From: Pseudomonadales bacterium
GTDB taxonomy: Bacteria > Pseudomonadota > Gammaproteobacteria > Pseudomonadales > Ketobacteraceae
Length of the DNA stretch: 64,000 bases
Reading direction: 5' to 3'
Assembly: GCA_002708905.1 (NCBI GenBank)
Contig: PAPM01000039.1
Location: 310,001 to 374,000 of the forward strand
Part shown: piece after piece, positions 8,929 through 17,071 of the stretch
Layout of the letters: each line of letters opens with the position of its first letter
Numbering within the stretch: the stretch's first letter is position 1
Position numbers and translations under genes: made by a program
Notes under the pieces: generated by a model
Told to the model about the DNA's origin: nothing
The model's input: only the letters and a program-made list of their open reading frames with translations
Databases searched by the model: none

Positions 8929-10159
8929 ATGTCCACGTCCTCCAACCCAATGTACTTTGATTGTGACAACCACTTTTATGAGTCCGCAGAATCCTTTCTG
9001 CGATATTTGCCGGAAAAATACAAAAAAGCCCTGCGCTTCATCGAACTTGATGGCAAAACCAAAATGCTGGTAAACGGCAAGCTGTCTGACTATATTCCCA
9101 ACCCCACTTTTGAAGTGGTGGCTGCTCCCGGTAGCACGGTAGAGTATCTGAAAGGCAACAACCCGGAAGGCAAATCCTATCGGGATTTTATGCAGCCGCA
9201 AAAAATGCATCCCGGAATATCGGGTTAAAACGCCTAAGCGCTACGAGTTGTTGGAAGAACATGGCCTGTGCGGCACCCTGATGTTCCCCACCCTGGCCTC
9301 TGTGGTGGAAGGCCATATGTATGAAGACCCTGATCTGTGTCACGCCATGATTCACTCCCTGAACCAGTGGATGCTGGATGAATGGGGCTTTGGTGAAGAC
9401 GGCCAGTTCTTCGCAACGCCGGTAATCACTTTGATGGATGCCGAGAAAGCATTGGAAGAAGCCAAGTGGATCGTCTCCAAGGGTTCCAAAGTTGTATTGA
9501 TGCGTCCTTCATTTGTGCCCGGCAAACTCGGCCCCCGCGGCATGGGTTCCTCTGAGTTCGATCCTATCTATGAGTTGTTGGCCGCCAACAACGTGATTAT
9601 CACCTTCCACAACTCCGACAACGGCGTGTACGACATGTACGAGCGCCACCAAAAGAGTGAGTACGCATCACAAGGTGAATATCAACCGTTCAAGAAAACC
9701 GATCCACTGGAACTGGTCATGGACCTGAACCAGCAAACGGTCGGTCACAACCTGGCAGGTTTGGTTTGTCACGGCGTATTCGACCGTCACCCCAACTTGA
9801 AAGTGTGCTACGTGGAAACCGGTGTGGCATGGCTGTACCCACTGTGGGAGCGCATGGCGCACGTATACAACATGGCCCCGCAGCTGTTCACCCGTCATCC
9901 TCACGACGTTATCCGCGAACATGTGTGGTTCCATCCTCACTTCGAGGAAAACCCAAAACGCCTGATTGATCTGGTGGGCGTGGATCATGTGATCTTCGGC
10001 AGCGACTGGCCTCACCCTGAAGGCCTGGTACGTCCGGCTGACTGGGTTGAGTGCCTGGAAGGTTTGAGCGAAGAAGATAAAGACAAAATCATGCGCACCA
10101 ACATGATGAAGTTGTTGGACCTGGTGCCGGAAACCGAAGCCAAACGCGCCAACGCTTAA
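8929..10159 (+). pseudogene. Amidohydrolase family 2 protein, split by a one-base frameshift
   Basis: The first frame (8929-9228) starts with the metal-site segment YFDCDNHFYES and stops early after FMQPQKMHPGISG. A second frame, recognisable from about 9207 to 10159, continues without a gap: KCIPEYRVKTPKRYELLEEHG, through VETGVAWLYP, to the C-terminal IFGSDWPHPEGL. The switch is at a run of six A at about 9199-9204; removing one A joins the frames into one protein of about 409 aa, the usual length of ACMSD-like amidohydrolases (PF04909). These are metal-dependent TIM-barrel hydrolases or decarboxylases acting on carboxylated or aromatic compounds. The break may be a sequencing error, a recent mutation or slippage. 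Both halves look well conserved, which argues against old decay. Confidence 0.85.
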
Positions 10160-10164
10160 CAGAA

Positions 10165-10292
10165 TTTGCAGTGTGAATGGGCTGAAAGCAGGTTTTTCAC
10201 CTTTCAGCCAATCAATTTGACGTGGTTTTCCGCCAGACAGCCACCGATTTTGATACAGACATGAATCTGTATTCAGCCCATCACACTGCAAA
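10165..10292. repeat. Nested inverted-repeat element between convergent genes
   Basis: Outer arms 10165-10186 and 10271-10292 are complementary over about 21 pairs with a single bulged A. Inside lie a hairpin at 10180-10209 (stem GGCTGAAAG/CTTTCAGCC) and another at 10253-10272 (ATACAGA/TCTGTAT). The inner 10180 stem reuses the bases of the outer arm, so the two folds exclude each other. There is no T tract. It sits between the stops of the amidohydrolase and P450 genes and may act as a bidirectional terminator or be a small palindromic repeat element. Confidence 0.75.
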
Positions 10293-10304
10293 CCTATTTA
10301 TTCA

Positions 10305-11744
10305 TCATCTGCAATGAATCGTAATCGGTACGCCCCCTTCAGGTTGGGTGGTGCCCGCAATACTGCGTTGGCTGGGCCAGACATCATTATTCTTGTACTT
10401 TGAATCCCACTCAGTTTTCAACAACATATAGGCAAACAGGATCTTCAGTTGCTGTCGCGCCTGGTTCAGCCCCACACAGGTACGGTGACCACCACCAAAT
10501 GGGAAAAACTCATAGGGTTTGGCACCTTTGCGCTCCAGCCACCGTTCAGGTCGAAAGCAGTCCGCGTCTTCGCCCCAGACATCCTTGCGCCGACCAATCA
10601 AATAGGGGGAGACCATGACACCAACGCCACTGGGTAACGAGTACCCCGCCACCTGGGTGTCTTTGACCAGGCAACGCATAATGGCAAAGATAGTAGGTGA
10701 CAAGCGCTGGGACTCCATAAGTGCCGCATTCAAATAGCGGAGCTCACTGATGGCCAGACCATTAAACCCTCCCTGTGCTTCGATACAGGCTGTCACTTCT
10801 TCCCGGATCTTGGCGCATACCTGCGGATGCTTCAGTAACCACAGGGCAAAGAAGCCGCCGGTTCCGGCCGAAGTCTCATGGCCTCCAAACAATACTGCCA
10901 GGGATTCAGCAATCACCCGTTCTTCCGATAATAGAGCACCGGTGCTGTCGGTAGCGATGCTGAGATAATAGAGAATGTCATTGCGGTCGTTATTACTTTC
11001 AGCTCTGGCTTTACGAATATCGTTTCTCAACATTTGATCCAACTGAGCTTTAAGTTCTACCGCTCTGCCCCAGGGCGTAAAATAGAATCGCTTTTCCCTG
11101 CCGTAACGACCCGAAGCCAGTTTGTTTTGATAGCGCTGATGCATACGATGACGCCACCGGGTTGCACCGACCATGGTACCCAACATGAACATGGTGTTAT
11201 TGGTGGAAAGGTGCAGCCATCTGGCCATCAGGTATTTATAACGGTCCTTCACCGGTCCGGCCTTGTGCCCGGTAAGGGAGAAGCAAGCAATGTCCAGGGT
11301 TACATCCCCGACAAACCGGGTCATATCGATTTGCTCACCTTCCTGCAACTGATCAACCCGATACTTGATAATGTCATACATATCCGCAGCACGTGCTTTG
11401 AGCCGTTCGGAATTAACATTAGGTATCAGGATTTTTCGACCATCCTTATGTTCGACTCCCCCGAGAAAACCGGTATTCTTCTCACCTATATCAATGGGAA
11501 ACGGCATTCTTGACTGATCAATATGATCACCGGGAATCGCCATTACCTCTTTCACAGCCTCTACTGTATTAAGGAATACCATCGGGGGTGAAGCAGGCAC
11601 AGTCAGGGTGAAGGCATCACCGATCTCATTGACTTTTTGGGTGAGGTATTCGTACGGGCCTTTGCTCAAAGACATGCCTTGTCTGAGTCTGGATTCCCTT
11701 GGCCGCTTGGGTAAATTGGCGAAATCGATAGCTCCAACCGTCAT
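10305..11744 (-). CDS. Cytochrome P450
   Basis: 479 aa, full length for a bacterial P450, with no membrane anchor, so probably cytosolic. Hallmarks are the I-helix GGHETSAGT (287-295), the K-helix ExxR as ESQR (344-347), the PERF-like region FRPERW (397-402) and the heme loop FPFGGGHRTCVG with Cys423 as thiolate ligand. P450s insert one oxygen atom into a C-H bond or double bond and need a separate ferredoxin and reductase; neither is encoded next to it. AGGGAG lies upstream of the start. Neighbours (amidohydrolase, WS/DGAT, acyl-CoA genes) suggest a hydrophobic substrate such as a fatty acid, terpene or sterol, but that is inference. Confidence 0.95.
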   Translation of the reverse strand: MTVGAIDFANLPKRPRESRLRQGMSLSKGPYEYLTQKVNEIGDAFTLTVPASPPMVFLNTVEAVKEVMAIPGDHIDQSRMPFPIDIGEKNTGFLGGVEHKDGRKILIPNVNSERLKARAADMYDIIKYRVDQLQEGEQIDMTRFVGDVTLDIACFSLTGHKAGPVKDRYKYLMARWLHLSTNNTMFMLGTMVGATRWRHRMHQRYQNKLASGRYGREKRFYFTPWGRAVELKAQLDQMLRNDIRKARAESNNDRNDILYYLSIATDSTGALLSEERVIAESLAVLFGGHETSAGTGGFFALWLLKHPQVCAKIREEVTACIEAQGGFNGLAISELRYLNAALMESQRLSPTIFAIMRCLVKDTQVAGYSLPSGVGVMVSPYLIGRRKDVWGEDADCFRPERWLERKGAKPYEFFPFGGGHRTCVGLNQARQQLKILFAYMLLKTEWDSKYKNNDVWPSQRSIAGTTQPEGGVPITIHCR

Positions 11745-11893
11745 ACCTGGTTCTCCCTGCTTCTTGTTATTGGATTAGGAACAATAAAACCCTTTAATCT
11801 TAGCAAGCAAAGTAACGCAGGCTCCATGCCGTGCGGAAATTATTGTTTCCCGGGCCCAGATATGAACCACTTCAGGCATTGGTATTCATTATC

Positions 11894-13402
11894 TCAGTTT
11901 TCAAACAAATACCGTTCCCGAATATGCTGCAGGAAATACCTTGGTGACAATGCTTCTCCACAGGCACTTTCAATCAGCTCCCGGCTGGTGAGTGAGCATC
12001 CTTTTTCCCATACACGTTGCCGTAACCATTCCGTAATAGTACTAACGTCACCCTGCGCCAACTGCGTATCCAGTGCTCCGCAATCCCGGTCAATGGCCGC
12101 CCGCAGCTGCGCCGCCAGCATGGCACCCAACGTATAGAAAGGAAAATACCCTATCGCTCCAGAGGGCCAATGCACATCCTGCATACATCCATCTTTGTAA
12201 TTACCTTGAGTGGATATTCCCAACAGAGATTGCATGGCGCTATCCCAACGCTCCGGAATATCAGCAACGGTCATGTTTCCCGCAATCAGATCCTTTTCTA
12301 TTTCATAGCGCAGTACAATGTGTAGCGGATAAGTAACTTCATCGGCACTGGTACGGATGAGTCCGGGTTTAACCTCGCGATACAGACACAGAATATTGTC
12401 GAGGGAAAAGCCCTGGGAAGTGTCACTATCACCGGCAAAGGCTTGTAGCAACATGGGTTGCAGAAAGGTAAGAAAGGGTTTGCTGCGGGCGATCTGCATT
12501 TCAAATAACAGGCTTTGACTCTCATGCACGGCCATACCCCGGCTCTGACCAACCGGCTGCTCCAGCCAGTCGCCTGGTAATCCCTGCTCATAACGACCAT
12601 GGCCGGTTTCATGAATAGTGGCCATGATGGCTTCGGAAAAGTCATGTTCGTAGTAGCGGGTATTGATTCGCACATCCCGGGGCACGCCGCCACAAAATGG
12701 ATGATGGGTAACATCCAGGCGCCCGTGCTGAAAATCAAATCCAAGTTGCTGCATCAGCTGCCTGCTGAGCGCCTGTTGTTTGGTAATCTCGAAATTTCCC
12801 GAAATGGGGATATGACCATGGACCTGTTGCCGGGCCATGATTTTTTGTATCAACGGTGGCAATTCTGCTTGCAGCACAGAAAACCATTCATCGACATCCT
12901 GTCGACTGAAATCCGTTTGGTAGAGTTGCATTAGCGCTTCATAAGGATCGCAGTCAAAGCGCTCGGCCAGGCATTGCGCCCGTTGTCGCGTCAGTTCAAC
13001 GACCCTCGCCAACAGTGGCTGAAACGCATTCCAATCATTGTCCTTGCGGCATTGACGCCAGGCTTGCTCTGTTGCCAGCGCCGCCAGGTTATAGGCTTCT
13101 TCCAGCTCAAGAGGGACAGCCACCGAAGTGGTATGGATGCGTTTGATCTCCCTCACATTGGCCTGCTGCCAAGGGTTCAGGTCGGGCATCCCCTCCGCCG
13201 CCGCAATGCACTGCGGCAATGCCGGATCATGGAGCATCTCATTGCGTATGGAGGCCAGTTCCGCCAAGGCCGCAGCCCGACCCGCACCGCCACCAACCGG
13301 CATGCAGACCGCTTCGTCCCACTTCCCGATGGAGAGCATATGCGCGATTCTTGAGATTCTCCTGAAGCGTTGTTCCAGTGCTTCATAGGCGCTTTCAGCC
13401 AT
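11894..13402 (-). CDS. Metallocarboxypeptidase, M32 (Taq) family
   Basis: 502 aa, the usual length of M32 carboxypeptidases. The zinc site is clear: HETGH at residues 264-268, where the family motif is HExxH, with the third ligand Glu294 in the segment HESQS that follows. The N-terminal segment with KWDEAVCMP resembles the conserved start of the family. These are soluble cytosolic enzymes that remove C-terminal residues from peptides. The gene is followed by the P450 gene on the same strand with a 149-bp gap, so co-transcription is possible but not required. Confidence 0.93.
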   Translation of the reverse strand: MAESAYEALEQRFRRISRIAHMLSIGKWDEAVCMPVGGGAGRAAALAELASIRNEMLHDPALPQCIAAAEGMPDLNPWQQANVREIKRIHTTSVAVPLELEEAYNLAALATEQAWRQCRKDNDWNAFQPLLARVVELTRQRAQCLAERFDCDPYEALMQLYQTDFSRQDVDEWFSVLQAELPPLIQKIMARQQVHGHIPISGNFEITKQQALSRQLMQQLGFDFQHGRLDVTHHPFCGGVPRDVRINTRYYEHDFSEAIMATIHETGHGRYEQGLPGDWLEQPVGQSRGMAVHESQSLLFEMQIARSKPFLTFLQPMLLQAFAGDSDTSQGFSLDNILCLYREVKPGLIRTSADEVTYPLHIVLRYEIEKDLIAGNMTVADIPERWDSAMQSLLGISTQGNYKDGCMQDVHWPSGAIGYFPFYTLGAMLAAQLRAAIDRDCGALDTQLAQGDVSTITEWLRQRVWEKGCSLTSRELIESACGEALSPRYFLQHIRERYLFEN

Positions 13403-13510
13403 GATGTACTCCTGACAACGATGAGAAAACTCACAAATTTACACGCAACCAATTTCTCTGCAACAAATTCCACTCCCGTAACGCAACCACACCGGATACT
13501 GCCGATACTA

Positions 13511-15937
13511 TTAATGATGAGTCCCAACCGTTTTAACCGGCAACAACTTGGTAATTTCATCGGAGGACTTGGGTTTACTCATCAGGTAGCCCTGAAGTTC
13601 ATCACAACCGGCCCGGCGCAGGAACTCTGCCTGGGCTTCAGTTTCCACCCCTTCGGCAATAATGCGCAATCGCAACTTACGGGAGAGCGCAATAATGGCT
13701 TCACAAATGGCTTTATCGCTTTCATCTTCATGCAGGTTTCGTACAAAAATCTGGTCGATCTTCAACGCGGTAATCGGCAGCGATTTGAGGGAATGCATAC
13801 AGGAAAACCCGGTACCGAAATCATCGATGCTGATATTGGCGCCCTTTTCCATTATCCAAAACAGATTTTGGATACCCACTTCGCTATTCTGTAAGCAGGA
13901 CTCAGTCACTTCAATATCCAGGAACCGGTATTCAACGTTGTACTGTTCTATCAACGCTTTCACCCAATGGGAGAACTCCCGATCCTCCAGCTGACGGGCG
14001 GACACATTAATCGAAATTCGTTTGGGATCGTAGCCGGCATGCAACCAACTTTGCAGCTGGCGGCAAGCTTCTTCAAATACCCAACGGCCGATATCAAGAA
14101 TCAAGGAACTGGTTTCCGCAAAGGGAATGACTTCGCCCGCCCCCAGCAACCCTTCTTCTGGATGCTGCCAACGAATTAATGCCTCAAGTCCAACCAGCGT
14201 ACCAGTATGGGCATCGTACTGAGGTTGGTAATGCAGGCAAAGCTCTTCGCTCGCCAGCGCCCGATGCAGTTCTTGATCGCGATTAAAGTATTCTGAAACA
14301 AATGTCGACATATCCGGCTGAAAAAACGCAAAGCTCGCCAGGCTATCCCGCTTGGCAGCGTACATGGCGATGTCTGCCATCCGCACCATTTCATCCCGGT
14401 CCTGGGTGTCGTCCGGATAAATGCTGATCCCAACACTGGCACGGGGAACGATCTCCAGATTGTTTTCTATGCGCAGCGGTTTGGACAATATGGTTTGCAG
14501 TTTCGTGGCAAGATCAGCCAACTCATCAACGGCATCAATGTGATGCACAATGACCGTGAACTCATCACCACCCAGCCGGCATAGGGTATCACAGGAGCGC
14601 AGCGCTGCACGCAGACGCAGGGCCACCGCTCGCAGGAAACTGTCTCCCATTTGGTGGCCAAGGGTGTCGTTAATCGATTTGAAATTATCCAGATCCAGAT
14701 ACAACAGCCCGAATTGATGCTGACGCCGCTCGGCCTGGGATATACAGGTATCCAGCCGGTCATAGAAAAGATTGCGGTTGGGCAATCCGGTAAGGGAATC
14801 ATAATAAGCAGCATTTACCAGCTTTTTCTGGGCATAACGAATAGGGGTAATATCCGACACCACCACAACGTACTGGACCTCATCGATAGCCGGGTCTGAC
14901 ACAGTGCCGATATTCACCAGCGCATGGACTAATCGGTCTTCACTGTCATGGAACCTGGATTCCCCTTGCCAGCAGCCGGTTCGTTGCAGACTGTCCTGCA
15001 TGCGCTGCTCTTTCTCCGGACCCAGTTTTCTGACTGACAACAGATCCAACTCCTGGCCTAGACAGTCGCCCTCGGCCAACCCGGTGATACGGGAAAACGC
15101 CTTATTGATGCTCTCTATCCTGCGATGTTTATTCAGTATCACAATGCCATCAGCGCTGCAGTTGAATGCAATAGCGGCCTGCTTGAGTTTATCCTGACTC
15201 GCTTTCTGCTCCGTAATCTCCTGTAGTATACCAACGACCCGGGTCAGGGATTTGCTGCCGTTAAAGGATTTTCCACACAAACGAAACCAACGGCGGGTGC
15301 TGTCCTGCTGATCGACCTGAAACTCCAGATCGATTTCATGTTGCGGGTGAAGGCGAAGGTAAGCCAGCGCCTGCGCAACTCTGTCTCTATCCGACTCAAC
15401 AATTGCTTCCTGCAGCCGGCGCCAACTCAACTCCTTTAATTCCCGGTCTGCGGAATAGCCCATAACAATAGACTCATCCTCAGCGTTGGCCTCCCAGGTA
15501 CTGAGCCGGGCTGCATTCACAGCCAGTTTCAGGTGCACCTCCCGACGCGCCAGATCTTCAATAAATCGGTGCTTATCCAATGCCACCTGAATCGCCACAT
15601 GCAACTCACGTTCTGAAAACGGTTTCAATAAATAACCATAAGGGCCGGATTCCCTGGCACGGTTCAAGGTGGTGTCTTCGGAGTACGCAGTGAGAAAAAT
15701 GACGGGAATTCGATATAAGTGGTTGATGTCTTGCGCGACCTCGATACCATCCTGCGTCCCTTTGATATGGATATCCATCAGGACCACATTAGGGCCACGA
15801 GCGTCCACCAGTTCCAGAGCCCTCTTGCCGGATGCCGCCGTACCGATAACGTCGTAGCCTAATTTTTTGAGACGACGGGACATGTCCAGCGCGACTATGT
15901 TTTCGTCTTCCACGATCAGTATTTTGTTGGCTTCCAT
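13511..15937 (-). CDS. REC-PAS-PAS-GGDEF-EAL signalling protein
   Basis: 808 aa. Residues 5-120 form a receiver domain with phosphoacceptor Asp55 in LMDIH and the conserved Lys in LLKPFS. Two PAS-like regions follow (about 135-250 and 255-375). A GGDEF domain has intact RLGGDEF at 456-460, and an EAL domain has LEALIRWQHP at about 584-593 plus DDFGTGFS and LKIDQIFV. Both catalytic motifs look intact, so the protein could make and/or degrade cyclic di-GMP; in such fusions one activity often dominates. There is no transmembrane segment, and input must come from a histidine kinase not encoded nearby. Confidence 0.95.
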   Translation of the reverse strand: MEANKILIVEDENIVALDMSRRLKKLGYDVIGTAASGKRALELVDARGPNVVLMDIHIKGTQDGIEVAQDINHLYRIPVIFLTAYSEDTTLNRARESGPYGYLLKPFSERELHVAIQVALDKHRFIEDLARREVHLKLAVNAARLSTWEANAEDESIVMGYSADRELKELSWRRLQEAIVESDRDRVAQALAYLRLHPQHEIDLEFQVDQQDSTRRWFRLCGKSFNGSKSLTRVVGILQEITEQKASQDKLKQAAIAFNCSADGIVILNKHRRIESINKAFSRITGLAEGDCLGQELDLLSVRKLGPEKEQRMQDSLQRTGCWQGESRFHDSEDRLVHALVNIGTVSDPAIDEVQYVVVVSDITPIRYAQKKLVNAAYYDSLTGLPNRNLFYDRLDTCISQAERRQHQFGLLYLDLDNFKSINDTLGHQMGDSFLRAVALRLRAALRSCDTLCRLGGDEFTVIVHHIDAVDELADLATKLQTILSKPLRIENNLEIVPRASVGISIYPDDTQDRDEMVRMADIAMYAAKRDSLASFAFFQPDMSTFVSEYFNRDQELHRALASEELCLHYQPQYDAHTGTLVGLEALIRWQHPEEGLLGAGEVIPFAETSSLILDIGRWVFEEACRQLQSWLHAGYDPKRISINVSARQLEDREFSHWVKALIEQYNVEYRFLDIEVTESCLQNSEVGIQNLFWIMEKGANISIDDFGTGFSCMHSLKSLPITALKIDQIFVRNLHEDESDKAICEAIIALSRKLRLRIIAEGVETEAQAEFLRRAGCDELQGYLMSKPKSSDEITKLLPVKTVGTHH

Positions 15938-16299
15938 AAACTTCCATGTGCCTTGAAAACAGGTGCTTGAAGATAATATTCAATGAATAAATCTGGTTGA
16001 ATTAAATCAGATCGCCTGCCCTTCATTATGAATTGGCCAGCTCGCATCGAGTTGCCGCACGTAACTGGAACCCTAGTAGTATAGTAGAATAGTTGGGTAT
16101 TAGAAGTACCCATACCCCAACCGCACGCCTTTTGTCGGAATGAAACAAATGCTGCAATGCCGGCACTCGTTATGTCGCTATTAACACACGCAGCCGACAC
16201 ACCGCCTATCCAGGCTTTGATTTAAGCAGCTGTTTTTAAATGTTTTTTAATTTTTTCAACGCTTTAAAAAAGTGGATTAAGTTTTGCTGGGTGTTACCC
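15938..16299. other. Divergent intergenic region with a hairpin
   Basis: 362 bp between the divergently read REC-GGDEF-EAL and flavodoxin genes, so it should hold both promoters. A stem of about 9 bp is visible at 16092-16121 (GTTGGGTAT against ATACCCCAAC, one bulge). I could not pick convincing -35/-10 pairs. No small gene is supported. Confidence 0.5.
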
Positions 16300-16761
16300 A
16301 TGGCTAAGATACAGATCATTGTCGGCACGGTAGAGGGAACGGCGTGGAAGGCCGCGCAGTCTGCAGCCGTCATCATGGAAAAACTGGGGCACCAGGCTGA
16401 AGTCAATGAGGAAACCACACCTCAGGATCTTCTGCGGGACACCAATGAGATATTGTTGGTGTGTTGTTCCACTACGGGTAACGGTGAAATTCCCCGTAAC
16501 ATTTATCCTGTGTATTCCGCCCTGGATAATGAAGTGCTCAACCTGTCAGGGCGCCGCTATGGTGTGATCGCGTTGGGGGACAGAGGCTATCCCCGCTTTG
16601 CGCATGCCGGATTGCTGCTGGAAGACGCCTTCTACCGTTCAGGCGCCCGCCGCATCGGCGACATATTGACTATCGATGCCCAGGTGGAGGACCGCCCGCA
16701 TTTTGCCGCCGCCATTTGGGCTAAGGACTGGGTGAATGACATTGGGCATGAATTACATTGA
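16300..16761 (+). CDS. Short-chain flavodoxin, MioC-like
   Basis: 153 aa from the ATG at 16300 (MAKIQIIVGTVEGTA). An in-frame ATG 60 bp upstream would add an unlikely hydrophobic leader. The FMN phosphate loop is the VGTVEGTAWKAA segment (residues 8-19), a loop CCSTTGNGE follows at about 55, and ALGDRGYPRFAHAG matches the third FMN-contact region. MioC-type flavodoxins are small electron carriers. The ribosome-binding site is weak. The 3' end overlaps the YjbR-like gene by 26 bp. Confidence 0.88.
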   Translation: MAKIQIIVGTVEGTAWKAAQSAAVIMEKLGHQAEVNEETTPQDLLRDTNEILLVCCSTTGNGEIPRNIYPVYSALDNEVLNLSGRRYGVIALGDRGYPRFAHAGLLLEDAFYRSGARRIGDILTIDAQVEDRPHFAAAIWAKDWVNDIGHELH

Positions 16762-17071
16762 TGTGATGAAATATTGCCTCTCTTTTCCCGATGCTGAGAG
16801 GACGTTAATCACGCCCTCAGGCAATGAATTTGCTCTGACCGTGGGCCCCCATCCGTTTGTCTACTTCGAAACCGGGGCGCCGATCCAGTGGCAATTCACC
16901 CTCCGGGTCACACCGGAACGTTTCGATGAACTGCCTGACCCACCCAAAGTACGGCAGGCCAAACACCGCGAGGAAGACCACTGGATCACCATAGAGCGGG
17001 TTGAGAACTTCGATGGTGACCTGTTGAAAGAACTCATTGCCTGGTCCTATCAACGGGCGCAGTCGGCTTAG
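16736..17071 (+). CDS. MmcQ/YjbR family protein
   Basis: 111 aa. It has the family pattern: a start close to YCLSFPDAERTL, a central FALTVGPHPFVYF, a proline-rich turn, then HWITIERVENFDGDLLKELIAWSY near the end. YjbR-like proteins are small cytosolic proteins with a CyaY-like fold and DNA-binding-like features; their function is not established. The start at 16736 has AAGGA eight bases upstream and overlaps the flavodoxin gene by 26 bp. An alternative ATG at 16748 would still overlap. Its stop overlaps the stop of the convergent exporter gene by 4 bp. Confidence 0.85.
   Translation: MTLGMNYIDVMKYCLSFPDAERTLITPSGNEFALTVGPHPFVYFETGAPIQWQFTLRVTPERFDELPDPPKVRQAKHREEDHWITIERVENFDGDLLKELIAWSYQRAQSA

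Noticed and set aside
9195-9210. Programmed ribosomal frameshift at the A6 run
   Set aside because: The shift needed is +1 (or -2), whereas the run lacks a standard -1 slippery heptamer such as A AAA AAG and shows no Shine-Dalgarno stimulator or downstream stem; error, mutation or slippage in transcription is simpler.
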